From: JAWVFM01 sp963739355
GTDB lineage: Bacteria > Actinomycetota > Thermoleophilia > Solirubrobacterales > 70-9
Assembly (NCBI GenBank): GCA_963739355.1
Contig: CAVUAD010000001.1
Span: 248,001-312,000 of the forward strand
Length of the DNA: 64,000 nucleotides
Direction: 5' to 3'
Under the pieces are notes generated by a model. It was not told the origin of the DNA, made no database searches, and saw only the letters and a list, made by a program, of their open reading frames with translations. A program made the translations under genes and the position numbers. Within the stretch, counting starts at the first letter, position 1. The number at the start of each line of letters is the position of its first letter. This document shows positions 8,417 through 17,717 of this stretch, piece by piece.

Positions 8417-10874
8417 AGAGGGTCAGACCCGCTTGAGGGTTGGTTGAGGGTTTGCCGGCCTCTGGGCCGGTGCCGGTCACCTTCGTGACCACGAGGTTGG
8501 GGTCGCTCCTGATCTGGGCCGGGCAGAAGCGGTCGCGGACCCAGCGCTTTCTCGAGAACAGCCGCGTCTGGTCCGCGTAGTGGGGTGAGGCGGGGTTGTC
8601 GGACTGCGAGTAGGTGAGAATCGTCGAGACCTTCGGGCAGCGGCCGGCCATGCTCGCGGCCATCACGAAGCTCGATCCGTGCGGGACGCTGGGATAGCCC
8701 TTGCCCGGGACCCATGGCGCGTTGATGGCGTTGAAGACCCCGTTGGGATCGCCCGGGCCGCCGTGGATCGGGATGCGCTTGCCGTTGCGCACCACGTACT
8801 GGTACCTGCCGAGCTTGGCGTCGAGCGGGATGTGCGAGCTGCGCAGGTCGGTGACGGCGTCGGCGAAGGACTGCTGCACGAGCGGGTTCGCGGTGTTGAG
8901 GCCGCTCGGCGTGTCGCCCGCGTCGCCCGCGTCGAATGGCGTGGTGTAGAGCCCCGGGGTCCCGACCACCGGAACCGCGCCGAGCAGCCGGCTCGCGAAG
9001 CGGCGGAACAGCAGGCTGCCGCGCGAGCTCAGGTTGTCGTGCACGTCCCACTTCGCAAGGACCGGGCACGCGGCGCTCACGTCGACGGGGCCGCTCGTCC
9101 CGGTCATCACCGGGTTGGCCCGGCAGTAGGCGAGGAGCGGCTTGCGCCAGAGCTCGCCCGAGTAGACGCGGTCGTTGAAGACCATGTGCTTGAGGTCGGC
9201 AAGGCTGAAGCCCTTGCCCTTGCGCCCGTCCTTGCCGGCCAGGCGCTGGCGAACCATCGTCAGGCCGAGCCTGGTGCGCAGCGTGCGGGGCGTGCGCTCG
9301 CTGCCGATGATGCGCGCGAATCCCTCGAGCGGGTGGGCGGGGTTCGACAGCCAGTAGCTGTCGTTCGAGTTGGTGACGTAGTCGTGGCGGAAGAGGTGCG
9401 GCAGGCTGCTCGGGCCGAAGATGCCCGGCTCGATCGCGTCCCTGTCGGAGCCCCACTCGCACGCCGACCTTGACCCGTCGAGGAGCGGCAGGCCCAGCTC
9501 CTGGTAGGTGACGTCGCCGAGCGCCGTGTTGCAGCTCTGCGCCTCGGCGTCGGTCACGTGCGGGACGACGGAGATGTCCGCGTAGAGCGCGCGCCCCTTC
9601 GAGTCCGAGGCCAGGGTGTTGACCCACGGGATTCCCTGGTCGCGCTTCAGGACCCCCAGGAGCTGCTGCGTCGACTGCGCGCGGTCGACGTCGAAGAAGT
9701 GGTTGAGATAGCGGAAGTTGTCGGCGTTTGCGTCGCGCATCGCGAAGGCCGCGGCCGCGGTCCAAGGCAGCGGGATGCCGACGAGGCTGGAGATGACTGG
9801 TCCCTGGATCGTCGAGTAGAAGGTGTGGGTGCGCTGCTCGAGCCCGGACGGCGTCTTCACCTTCACCGCCACGGTCTCGTGCTTCATCTGCTTCGGCTGA
9901 CCGTCGTAGAGGTAGGTCGTCGGCGAGCCCGGCACGAGCGTGAGCTGGTAGGGGGTGAAGCGGAACGCCGTGGAGACCGTGTGGCTCCAGGCCAGGTGCC
10001 GCGTGTGGCCGATGAGCACCACCGGCACGCCGAGCAGGCTCGCGCCCGAGACATTCACCTTCCCGGGGATCGTGAGCTGGGACTCGAAGAAGCGCTCCGA
10101 GCCGATCCATGGGAAGTGCGGGTTGCCGAGCATCATGCCGTGGCCCGTCTTCGTGCCCTTCGAGCCGAGAGCCACGGCGTTCGAGCCGATCCCGAGCTGC
10201 AGCCGGCGGCCGAGCTCGTCGACCTGGCTCGGAGAGAGAGAGGGTGCCGGGGCGCTCGCGTCGAGCGGGGGCGTCGGCGGCGCGGCCTGCGAGATGCCGT
10301 CGATTGCGACGCCCTGGCTGGCGAGCAGGCCGAGCTGGTAGAAGCGGCGGAAGACCTCCTTGGTGGTGATCGGGTGCACCCACTTCGCTCCCCGGCACCG
10401 CGCGTCCGGGAGGTGTGCCACCCCGGTCTTCTTCAGGTAGCGGTTGTAGCCGGCCGCGTAGCCCCGGGCGGCCTGGATCACCTGCGGCTTCGGGCCGCGC
10501 GGCGCCTTGAGCTTCAGGAGCTTCTCGATCGTGCGGTCGTCGATGACCTTCTGGAAGAAGAAGTCCGAGTCGAGGTTGTTGAAGGTGAACCCGTTGCCCT
10601 GGAACGTCCAGCTCCCGCCGGGGCCGAAGTAGCGCGAGCGCTTGGCGTCGACGGTCACGTAGGCGTCGGCGATGGTGCAGATGTCCTGGCTGGCGAGCGC
10701 GTAGCCGTAGCCGAAGCCCAGATCGCCCCAGGTGTGGGCCAGGATCCGCGGGATACCCTCGTCCGTGGTGCGGATGGTGGCGCTGTAGTGGCGCTTCGCC
10801 GAGGCCGCCGCGGGCACGAGGGCGAGCGCGGCGGCCGACGCCAGGACGACACCGACACGTCTGCGCACCCCCAT
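8271..10874 (-). CDS. Penicillin acylase family (N-terminal nucleophile) hydrolase, secreted
   Basis: The frame gives 867 residues. It has a Sec signal peptide (ending AASAKRH), an alpha-subunit region (residues about 30-230), then GSNAVALG, where the Ser is the expected post-cleavage N-terminal nucleophile, and LGNPHFPW, a strongly conserved beta-subunit motif. The family covers penicillin, acyl-homoserine-lactone and aculeacin acylases, exported amidases matured by self-cleavage. Family similarity ends near GTGPEAGKP (about 8450). The remaining 60 residues are read through repeat copy 2 and then antisense to the neighbouring gene as a basic, Arg-rich tail, so the native stop appears to have been lost. 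Confidence 0.9.
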   Translation of the reverse strand: MGVRRRVGVVLASAAALALVPAAASAKRHYSATIRTTDEGIPRILAHTWGDLGFGYGYALASQDICTIADAYVTVDAKRSRYFGPGGSWTFQGNGFTFNNLDSDFFFQKVIDDRTIEKLLKLKAPRGPKPQVIQAARGYAAGYNRYLKKTGVAHLPDARCRGAKWVHPITTKEVFRRFYQLGLLASQGVAIDGISQAAPPTPPLDASAPAPSLSPSQVDELGRRLQLGIGSNAVALGSKGTKTGHGMMLGNPHFPWIGSERFFESQLTIPGKVNVSGASLLGVPVVLIGHTRHLAWSHTVSTAFRFTPYQLTLVPGSPTTYLYDGQPKQMKHETVAVKVKTPSGLEQRTHTFYSTIQGPVISSLVGIPLPWTAAAAFAMRDANADNFRYLNHFFDVDRAQSTQQLLGVLKRDQGIPWVNTLASDSKGRALYADISVVPHVTDAEAQSCNTALGDVTYQELGLPLLDGSRSACEWGSDRDAIEPGIFGPSSLPHLFRHDYVTNSNDSYWLSNPAHPLEGFARIIGSERTPRTLRTRLGLTMVRQRLAGKDGRKGKGFSLADLKHMVFNDRVYSGELWRKPLLAYCRANPVMTGTSGPVDVSAACPVLAKWDVHDNLSSRGSLLFRRFASRLLGAVPVVGTPGLYTTPFDAGDAGDTPSGLNTANPLVQQSFADAVTDLRSSHIPLDAKLGRYQYVVRNGKRIPIHGGPGDPNGVFNAINAPWVPGKGYPSVPHGSSFVMAASMAGRCPKVSTILTYSQSDNPASPHYADQTRLFSRKRWVRDRFCPAQIRSDPNLVVTKVTGTGPEAGKPSTNPQAGLTLFRFRRARARARRRRRGSRPPAGAARGPRGGCRDRAGRQSRAGCLPPRA
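8412..8438. repeat. 27-bp dispersed palindrome, copy 2
   Basis: It begins CCTAAAGAGGGTC and ends GACCCGCTTGAGG around a central A, with two arm mismatches. The following GTTGGTTGAGGGTT matches the flank of copy 1, so the mobile unit may be about 42 bp. It carries the stop codon of the upstream plus-strand gene and lies inside the open frame of the minus-strand acylase. Confidence 0.8.
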
Positions 10875-10918
10875 CGCGGGCGAGTGTAATTCCGCCCCGC
10901 GGGCGGCGCGCCGTTACT

Positions 10919-10952
10919 CCACGAGCAGCGTGGCGAGCTCGAACGGGCGGAA
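10919..10952 (-). pseudogene. Remnant of a second mannosidase 3' end
   Basis: Read on the minus strand, these bases encode FRPFELATLLVE and a TAA stop. They match the true mannosidase end (YRPFELITLLVD) at about 28 of 34 bases. The fragment lies immediately beyond repeat copy 3, so it looks like the tail of a paralogue, or an older gene end, separated from the current stop by the repeat. Confidence 0.6.
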
Positions 10953-10979
10953 CCTAAACGGTGCCTGACACCCTTAATC
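10953..10979. repeat. 27-bp dispersed palindrome, copy 3 (degenerate)
   Basis: It begins CCTAAACGGTGCC and continues GACACCCTTAATC around a central T, with several arm mismatches. It overlaps the TAA stop of the mannosidase gene. On its far side (10919-10952) lies a second, diverged copy of the mannosidase 3' end. Confidence 0.7.
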
Positions 10980-13900
10980 GACGAGGAGGGTGATGAGCTC
11001 GAACGGGCGGTACGCGACCGTCACGGCGCCGTCTTCGACCGCCACGTCGCCGTCGTCGAGCGGCTCCTCCAGCGCGCTCGCCCGCGACACTGACTCGAAG
11101 GGGAACCCGAGCCGCAGCCGGGCCGCGCCACGGCCGCCATGCGGCTCGTACAGGCGCATCACGAGCGCGTCGCCGTCCTCCGCGCGCTTGATCGTGTCGA
11201 GGACCAGCTCGCCCGACTCCACGCACGCGTACCCGCCGCCCGAGCCGCCGCCGGGCCCCACCCGCCGCAGCGGCTCGTTGAAGGTCCGGGCCTCCTTCAC
11301 GACCCCGGCCTCCTGCCAACTCCCGGCGTGGGGGACCAGCGCGTAGGCCAGCTCGTGCTCGCCCTGGTCTGCGTCGGGATCCGGGTCGGTCGGCGCGCGC
11401 AGCAGGCTGAGGCGCAGCTCGGCGCCCGTGGCCGAGTAGCCGTAGGTGCTGTCGGTGAGCACCGCGAGCCCGAAGCCGCTCTCGCCCACGTCCGCGAAGC
11501 GGTGACCGGGGACCTCGAAGCGCGCGCCCTCTTGCAGCGTGCCCGCGGCGGTAGAGCGCTGGTGCACGCCGAAGGCGGTCTCATACGTGGCGGTCGAAGT
11601 CCGCACCGCGGCGGGGAACGCGACCTTCAGGATGCGGTGGCGCTCACGCCAGTCGATGTCGGTCCGGAACTCCAGCCGGCGCGAGTGGGCGTCCAGCCTG
11701 ACGACCTGGACCATGACGCTCCGCTCGCCGATCTCGTGCGTGAACCTCACCGCGCCGCGCAGCGGTCCCGCGGTGACGACCTCGCAGGCCGAGGCGCCTT
11801 CGCAGATCCGCCGCGTCTCCTGGTGATAGGGTTCGAGCTCCCAGGCGTCGTACTGGGTTGGCCGGTCCTCGTAGAGCTCGAAGACGTTGCCCGGTGCGGC
11901 CAGCGCCTCTCGGCCGCTGGCACCGTCCACCAGGCTCACGACGCGCCCGCCGGTGTCGAGGATGGCTGTGAGCGCCTCGTTCTTCATCACGATCAGCTCG
12001 CCGTCCTCACGCACGCTGACCGCGTCGCCAGGCTCGACCGCGCCGCCGAAGCCGTAGGCCGGCGCCGCCACCAGCGCGAGTCCGGCGGCGGCATCGCCAA
12101 CCACCTCCCGGCGGGCGAACGGCGTGAGGTTTGCGAACGAAGGTTCCACCGGTGCGAGATCGCCGAGCGCCGCGTCGCGAATCCCCTCGGCATCGGCGAT
12201 CAGCTCGGCATGCAGCCGCTCCGCCTCGCGGTGGACCGCGGCGACCGACGTGCCGGTGATGACGTCGTGGAACTGCAGCAGCAGCAGCGTTCGCCACAGC
12301 CGCTCGAGCCGCTTGCGGGGGTACTTGTCGCCGGCGACCCTGGTGGCCAGGGCTGCGGCCGCCTCGGCCTCCCCAAGCGCCTCCTCGCCGCGGCGGTTGC
12401 CCTGCTTGGTCCGCAGCTGGCTCGTGTACACGCCGCGGTGGAACTCCAGGTAGAGCTCACCGGCAATCCTCCCCAGCCGCTCGGCGTCGTCCTCGAGCGT
12501 GCCGAAGAACTCCTCGCTGGTGCTCGCCGCAACGCGCGGCATCCCGCGGAGGTCGCGGATGCGTCTGGCGGTCTCGAGCATCGCCGGGTCCGGCCCGCCG
12601 CCCCCGTCGCCGTAGCCGAACATCATCAGGCTGACCTCGCTGCGATCGGGGTCGCGGAATCTCGCGACGCTCTCGCGGATCTGGCGAAGCGTCATCCGCG
12701 CGTTGCAGGTGTTCGACGGCGGCATGTGCGCCAGGACCGTCGAGCCGTCGATGCCCTCCCAGACGAAGCTGTGGTGAGGAGGCTCGGTGAACTGGTTCCA
12801 GCTGAGCTTCTGGGTAAGCCACCGATCGATCCCGCAGGCGCGCAGGATCTGCGGCAGCGATCCGGGGTGGCCGAACGTGTCCGGGCCCCAATGCTCGCGG
12901 CAGCGCACTCCCAGCTCGCGCTCGAACCAGCGCTGCCCGTAGAGGTACTGGCGGACCAGGGACTCGCCCGAGGGCATGTTGCAATCGGACTCCACCCAGG
13001 CGCCGCCAACCGCCGACCAGCGCCCCTCGCGCACCAGATCCCGAACCCGCTCGAAGAGCCCCGGTGCGTCTTCCTTTAGCCACTCGTAGTGCTGGGCGGC
13101 CGAGGCCGAGAAGCGGTGCTCCGGGTAGCGGTCCATCAGCTCGAGCTGGTTGGCGACGGAGCGGATGAACTTCCGCCGCGTCTCGGCCAGCGGCCAGAGC
13201 CAGGCGGTGTCCAGGTGCGTGTGGCCGATGGCGAAGACGCGGTGGTTGCGGGCGGGCCCCGTCTCGCCCAGGGGCCGGCGGAGAATCTCCTGGACGGCGG
13301 GCCACGTGGACTCGTCCTTGGCATCCCACTCGTTGCAGAACTGCTCCAGGGCGGCGAACACCACGCCGTCCTGGTGAGGGTCGAGACCGCGATCGTGCTC
13401 GGCCTCGAGCTGGCGCAGGACCTCGAAGTCCCAGAGGAGATCCCAGGCAACCGGGTCGAACAGGGCCAGGGATGCTTCCCGCAGCCGTGCCGGGCTCGGC
13501 TGAACGGCGGAGGCATCGCCGCCCTCGACCCAGGCCTCGCCGAGGCGCCTGCCCTCGATCTCGGCCGGATCCAGGCCCTCGATCGGCGGCAGCGGCTGGC
13601 CCGTCCACGGGTTGCAGGCCATCTCGACCGCGACGGCGAACGGCTTGCCGGGCGAGGCCTCGCCGAGCGGCGCGACGGTCCGGCTTGCCCGTCCGCCGGC
13701 GTTCAGGCCCTGAGCGGGGCGCCCGTCGCGCCAGAGCGTGGCCTCGCAGCCGCTGTCCCAGATGAGGTGGACCGGCCCGCCGTCCCACTCCTCGCGCGGA
13801 GTCAGCTCGACCCTGAACCAGTACGTGGCCCAGAGGGGGCCGAACTCCTCGCCGAGGCGGGCCTCGCGGTAGCTCAGCTCCTGGGCCGCGTCCCAGCCGA

Positions 13901-14021
13901 TCCTCCCCGCCTCGCCCGACACCTCGATCCGCGTCGCGGGAGTGCGCGCCGAGTGGGCAAGCGAGCGCAGCCGGCTGGCGGTCTGCTCGAAGCGGCGCCG
14001 GCTCTGTTCCGCGTGAAGCAC
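10974..14021 (-). CDS. GH38 alpha-mannosidase
   Basis: The 1015-residue protein carries GH38 metal and catalytic residues: HTHLD at 267-271 (zinc ligands His269 and Asp271), WGPDTFGHPGSLP with the nucleophile Asp381, and FGYGDGGGGPD later. The beta-sandwich C-terminal domains are present (VMKNEALTAILDTGGRVVSL and onward). The enzyme removes alpha-linked mannose from glycans; no signal peptide is visible, so it is probably cytoplasmic. The C-terminus FELITLLVD ends inside repeat copy 3. The gene is bracketed by the acylase downstream and the Baeyer-Villiger monooxygenase upstream on the same strand. Confidence 0.93.
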   Translation of the reverse strand: MLHAEQSRRRFEQTASRLRSLAHSARTPATRIEVSGEAGRIGWDAAQELSYREARLGEEFGPLWATYWFRVELTPREEWDGGPVHLIWDSGCEATLWRDGRPAQGLNAGGRASRTVAPLGEASPGKPFAVAVEMACNPWTGQPLPPIEGLDPAEIEGRRLGEAWVEGGDASAVQPSPARLREASLALFDPVAWDLLWDFEVLRQLEAEHDRGLDPHQDGVVFAALEQFCNEWDAKDESTWPAVQEILRRPLGETGPARNHRVFAIGHTHLDTAWLWPLAETRRKFIRSVANQLELMDRYPEHRFSASAAQHYEWLKEDAPGLFERVRDLVREGRWSAVGGAWVESDCNMPSGESLVRQYLYGQRWFERELGVRCREHWGPDTFGHPGSLPQILRACGIDRWLTQKLSWNQFTEPPHHSFVWEGIDGSTVLAHMPPSNTCNARMTLRQIRESVARFRDPDRSEVSLMMFGYGDGGGGPDPAMLETARRIRDLRGMPRVAASTSEEFFGTLEDDAERLGRIAGELYLEFHRGVYTSQLRTKQGNRRGEEALGEAEAAAALATRVAGDKYPRKRLERLWRTLLLLQFHDVITGTSVAAVHREAERLHAELIADAEGIRDAALGDLAPVEPSFANLTPFARREVVGDAAAGLALVAAPAYGFGGAVEPGDAVSVREDGELIVMKNEALTAILDTGGRVVSLVDGASGREALAAPGNVFELYEDRPTQYDAWELEPYHQETRRICEGASACEVVTAGPLRGAVRFTHEIGERSVMVQVVRLDAHSRRLEFRTDIDWRERHRILKVAFPAAVRTSTATYETAFGVHQRSTAAGTLQEGARFEVPGHRFADVGESGFGLAVLTDSTYGYSATGAELRLSLLRAPTDPDPDADQGEHELAYALVPHAGSWQEAGVVKEARTFNEPLRRVGPGGGSGGGYACVESGELVLDTIKRAEDGDALVMRLYEPHGGRGAARLRLGFPFESVSRASALEEPLDDGDVAVEDGAVTVAYRPFELITLLVD

Positions 14022-14058
14022 GAGGCGTATCTAATCGCCCCGGGCCGTGTCACCCGGC

Positions 14059-15564
14059 TCAGGCCGGCTGGGCGACCCTGGTGGCGCTTCGAGCCGGCGC
14101 CTCGCGGAAGTGCAGGGCGCCGTCGTCGTCGAACGTCGCGCGGCGCAGCGTGAACTTGTCGTAGGCGTAGTTCTGGCGAAGGCGCCACGGCGCCTTCGAG
14201 CCCTGCTTCGGGAAGATGGCGAGCGCCCGCAGGACGTACCCCGAGGTCAGGTCCAGGACCGGCACCGGCTTCACCGAGGGGTCGTCGTTGCGCGCCACCA
14301 CCGACGCGTAGCCGTGCTCGTCCATGTAGGTGAACAGGCGGCTCAGGTAGTCCAGCGTGACGTCGATCTTGAGCGTCCAGGAGGCGTTGGTGTAGCCGAG
14401 CGCGAGCGCCATGTTGGGCACGCCGCTCAGCATCATCGCCCGGTAGGCCATCGTCTCGGAGACGTTCACCGGCTCGTCGTCGACGTCGATCTCGATCCCG
14501 CCGAACGGGATCAGCTCCAGGCCGGTCGCGGTCACGACGATGTCCGCGTCGAGCTCCTCGCCCGAGCTGAGCTTCACCGACCCGGCGGTGAAGGTCTCGA
14601 TGGTGTCCGTCGCGATCGTCGCGGTGCCGGCGTGGAGGACCTTGAAGAGGTCCCCGTCGGGGGCGACGCAGAGGCGCTGGGTCCAGGGGTCGTAGCGAGG
14701 TGTGAAGTGCTTGTCGACGTCGAACCCCTCCGGCAGGGCCGCCGTGACCAGACGGCGATAGAGCCGCTTGGCGAATTCGGGCCACCGCCTGCTGACGACG
14801 AAGCTGAGCATCGAGCGGGACCAGTTGAGCCAGCGCATCACCGCGTAGACCGCCCGCGAGGGCAGGACCTTGGCCATGCTTGCGGCGAGCCCCGAGTGCC
14901 CCGGCAGCGGGAGGATGTAGGTGGGGGAGCGCTGCAGCATCGTCACGTGCTTGGCGGTCTTCGCCATCGCGGGGACCAGCGTCACCGCGGTCGCGCCGCT
15001 GCCGATGACGACCACGCGCTTGCCCGCGTAGTCGAGGTTCTCCGGCCAGAACTGCGGGTGGACCACCTCGCCCTCGAAGTTCTCGATGCCGGGGATCTCG
15101 GCCTTGTAGCCGCGGTCATAGCGGTAGTAGCCGGTGCAGCCGAGAACGAAGTCGGCGGTGAGCTGCACGGTCTCGCCGTCACGCTCGACGTCAAGGGTCC
15201 AGCGGGCGTCCGCCGACGACCAGGACGCGCGCAGCACCCTGTGGCCGTAGCGGATCTCGTCCTCGACCCCGTGCTCGCGGGCCATGTCCTCGATGTAGCT
15301 GCGGATGGCGGGCCCGTCGGCGAAGACCTGCGGGTTCTCCCACGGGGCGAAGGAGAAGCCAAGCGTGAACATGTCGGAGTCCGAGCGGATGCCCGGATAG
15401 CGGAAGAGGTCCCAGGTGCCGCCCATCGCATCCCGGGCTTCGAGGATCGCGAAGGAGCGCTCCGGGTGCTTGCGGCGCAGGTGGCAGCCGGCCCCGACGC
15501 CGGACAGCCCGGCGCCGATGATCAGCACGTCGAAGTGCGTCTGCTTGCTGGCCACGGCGCGCAA
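14059..15564 (-). CDS. Flavin-containing Baeyer-Villiger monooxygenase (EthA-like)
   Basis: This 501-residue protein has an FAD-binding GAGLSG at 17-22, GGTWDLFRYPGIRSDSDM at about 49-65, the Baeyer-Villiger fingerprint FEGEVVHPQFWP at 163-174, and an NADPH-binding GSGATA at 188-193. From memory it closely resembles mycobacterial EthA along its whole length, including the GDLFKVLHAG and MMLSGVPNMA blocks. It inserts oxygen into ketones or thioamides using NADPH; the natural substrate is unknown. It is 37 bp upstream of the mannosidase gene, so co-transcription is possible. Confidence 0.93.
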   Translation of the reverse strand: MRAVASKQTHFDVLIIGAGLSGVGAGCHLRRKHPERSFAILEARDAMGGTWDLFRYPGIRSDSDMFTLGFSFAPWENPQVFADGPAIRSYIEDMAREHGVEDEIRYGHRVLRASWSSADARWTLDVERDGETVQLTADFVLGCTGYYRYDRGYKAEIPGIENFEGEVVHPQFWPENLDYAGKRVVVIGSGATAVTLVPAMAKTAKHVTMLQRSPTYILPLPGHSGLAASMAKVLPSRAVYAVMRWLNWSRSMLSFVVSRRWPEFAKRLYRRLVTAALPEGFDVDKHFTPRYDPWTQRLCVAPDGDLFKVLHAGTATIATDTIETFTAGSVKLSSGEELDADIVVTATGLELIPFGGIEIDVDDEPVNVSETMAYRAMMLSGVPNMALALGYTNASWTLKIDVTLDYLSRLFTYMDEHGYASVVARNDDPSVKPVPVLDLTSGYVLRALAIFPKQGSKAPWRLRQNYAYDKFTLRRATFDDDGALHFREAPARSATRVAQPA

Positions 15565-15684
15565 ACGGTACCCGAGTACGGGGACCCCCTGTGTGACCAG
15601 GTCACGCGTTTGCTCCGCATAGCCGCTTCCGGCCCGGGTAGTTCCTTATAGAGAGAAGGAATCGAGCAAAGAAGGAGGCCACGA

Positions 15685-16263
15685 ATGGCTGAGAGCCTGA
15701 ACGGCAAGAAGATCGCCATCCTCGCCGCGGACGGTGTGGAGCAGGTCGAGCTCACCGAGCCGCGCAGCGCCGTGGAAGAGGCGGGAGCCGACGCTGAGTT
15801 GATCTCGCTGGAGTCCGGCGAGATCCAGGGAATGAACGGCGACATCAACCCGGCCGACAAGTTCACGGTCGACAGGGCCGTCGCCGACGTGTCGGCGGAC
15901 GACTACGACGGGCTGGTGCTTCCAGGCGGCGTCGGCAACCCGGACAAGCTCCGGCAGAGCGACGACGCGCTCGCCTTCGTCAGGGCGTTCTTCGAGGCCG
16001 GTAAGCCCGTTGGCGCGATCTGCCACGCGCCGTGGCTGCTGGTGGAGGCGGACCTGGTCGGCGGGCGGACGCTCACCTCCTACCCGAGCATCCGCACCGA
16101 CATTCGCAACGCCGGCGGCGAGGTGGTCGACGAGGAGGTCGTCGTCGACGAGGGCCTCGTGACCAGCCGCAACCCCGATGACCTGCCCGCGTTCTGCGCG
16201 AAGATCGTCGAGGAGTTCGCCGAGGGCGTGCACGAGGGCCAGGCGGCGGCCGCCACCGCCTGA
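15685..16263 (+). CDS. PfpI/DJ-1 family class I glutamine amidotransferase-like protein
   Basis: The 192-residue protein has the PfpI nucleophile elbow AICHAPWLL with Cys113-His114 and the upstream acidic residue in DGVEQVEL (Glu22). LVLPGGVGNPD is the typical oxyanion region. Relatives are annotated as intracellular proteases, deglycases or general stress proteins such as YhbO and YdeA. It begins at ATG 15685 behind a strong AAGGAGG ribosome site, and a TATAGA -10-like box lies near 15648. It is monocistronic, convergent with the CHAD gene. Confidence 0.9.
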   Translation: MAESLNGKKIAILAADGVEQVELTEPRSAVEEAGADAELISLESGEIQGMNGDINPADKFTVDRAVADVSADDYDGLVLPGGVGNPDKLRQSDDALAFVRAFFEAGKPVGAICHAPWLLVEADLVGGRTLTSYPSIRTDIRNAGGEVVDEEVVVDEGLVTSRNPDDLPAFCAKIVEEFAEGVHEGQAAAATA

Positions 16264-16284
16264 GGGTGCCCGGGCCTGGCGCGC

Positions 16285-17181
16285 TCAGGCGCGCCAGGCC
16301 TCCCAGTACGCCTCGAGACGGTGCGCGAACGCCTTCGGCTTCTCGGCGTAGATGCGCCGCCCGAGCGGCAGGGCATCGTCGATCAACTCGCCCTGGCGCC
16401 GTTCGATCAGGTCCGTCACGGACCGCAGCTGCGCCTCGGTCAGGTCCAGGGACCCGTCCTCGAGGGAGTCGGCGAGCGTCGTCAGGTCGTGGTGATCCCC
16501 GAGGAAGTTCGCCAGCTCGTGGGCCTGCTCGGTGAGCTGGCTCAAGACCTCCGGCCAGGCACGCTCGAGCAGCCGCAGGTGGTACCAGAGGTCCTTCACG
16601 CGCTTTCGCCACTCGTGGACGGCCCCGGGCGACGGCTCGGCCTCAACCGCCTCGAGCTGACGCAGCCCTCGGCTGTACGCCCGCTTCAGCCCGGGCCCGA
16701 CAAGCGCCCAACCGTCCTCGCCGAGGCGCCAGCCCTGGACCTCGCGGTGGCCCGCCTCGATGAGCTCCAGGGCTCCGGAGGCTTCGAGCTCCGGGAGGCC
16801 GGCTCCGGCTGCGACGGCGCTGGCCTCGAGGGCCTTCGCGAAGGCGCGGTTGTGCGTGGCCGTGAGATCGGCCCGGTAGTGGTCGCGGAGCTTCTCGAGG
16901 GTCTCGGTGCCCACCGCGGCGTCGCGCACGTCTGAGAGCTCCCGCCCCGCGTCGCGGAGCAGCTCGTTGTCGCGACGGTATCCCTGCTTGCCGAGCTCGG
17001 CGCGTACGAGCCTGATCGCCGAGCGCGCCTTCTTGAGGTCCTTGCGGGCGGTGTGCACGGCGTCGTCCGGGTTCCTCCGCAACTCGCGCTCGAGCTGCTC
17101 GCGGGCGTGCTCCAGGCGCTCGAGCACGATGCGGCGGACGCCGTCCGCGGCTCCTTCGTCACGCTCGAAGCGGTAGCTCAC
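16285..17181 (-). CDS. CHAD domain protein
   Basis: From GTG 17181 the protein is 298 residues. It begins VSYRFERDEGAADGVRRIV and contains CHAD-type helical repeats with conserved His/Arg/Lys, such as HTARKDLKKARSAIRL and VHEWRKRVKDLWYHLRLLE. CHAD domains bind polyphosphate or other polyanions. The GTG overlaps the TGA stop of the CYTH gene by four bases and sits behind GAGGAGGAGG, so the two are translationally coupled. A longer frame upstream of 17181 is a shadow of the CYTH gene. Confidence 0.88.
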   Translation of the reverse strand: MSYRFERDEGAADGVRRIVLERLEHAREQLERELRRNPDDAVHTARKDLKKARSAIRLVRAELGKQGYRRDNELLRDAGRELSDVRDAAVGTETLEKLRDHYRADLTATHNRAFAKALEASAVAAGAGLPELEASGALELIEAGHREVQGWRLGEDGWALVGPGLKRAYSRGLRQLEAVEAEPSPGAVHEWRKRVKDLWYHLRLLERAWPEVLSQLTEQAHELANFLGDHHDLTTLADSLEDGSLDLTEAQLRSVTDLIERRQGELIDDALPLGRRIYAEKPKAFAHRLEAYWEAWRA

Positions 17182-17660
17182 GCCTCCTCCTCGGGCAGAC
17201 CGTGGACCGCCAGGCTCACGTTCGAGTAGCGCTCGTCGTCGGTGACCTCGCGCCCGAACCACTCGGGTGGCTCGAAGCGCTCGCTCGCCGCGGCCGAGTC
17301 GAACTCCACCTCGACCACGCTGAAGCCGTCGAGCGGCCCCGCGAAGACGTCGGCCTCGAACTCGGCCCCGCCGCCGGCGTCGCCGTAGTGGCGGCACTTC
17401 TCGATCCGCCGGCCCTCCGTGAGCGGCCAGAGGTCGTCGAAATCCGCCTCGGCGATCTCCAGCTCCGCCTCGAACCTTTCGCGCCCGGACCCGCGCTTGA
17501 GGGTCAGGAGTCGCTCGTCGCCGAGCCTGCGGACCCGCACCTGGGTCCCGTCGGGGTCGATCGCGACGTAGCCCTGCTCGATGCGCTCGGATTCCCTCCC
17601 GTGTCGCGACGCGGACTCGGGATCGACGATCAGGAAGCGGCGCTCGATCTCCCGCGGCAT
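17178..17660 (-). CDS. CYTH domain protein (triphosphate tunnel metalloenzyme)
   Basis: The 160-residue protein starts MPREIERRFLI, the ExExK-like entry of the CYTH fold, with further tunnel residues in VRVRRLGDERLLTLKRGSG, ERFEAELEIAEADF and VVEVEFDS. CYTH enzymes are triphosphatases or adenylate-cyclase-type folds that act on triphosphate or polyphosphate. The four-base overlap with the CHAD gene suggests a polyphosphate-binding and hydrolysing partnership (inferred; CYTH-CHAD fusions are common elsewhere). Confidence 0.9.
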   Translation of the reverse strand: MPREIERRFLIVDPESASRHGRESERIEQGYVAIDPDGTQVRVRRLGDERLLTLKRGSGRERFEAELEIAEADFDDLWPLTEGRRIEKCRHYGDAGGGAEFEADVFAGPLDGFSVVEVEFDSAAASERFEPPEWFGREVTDDERYSNVSLAVHGLPEEEA

Positions 17661-17717
17661 GGCGCTCAGCTTGACACGACTGCCGTGCCTGCGTGTGACT
17701 GCGTGATAATCGCCGGA

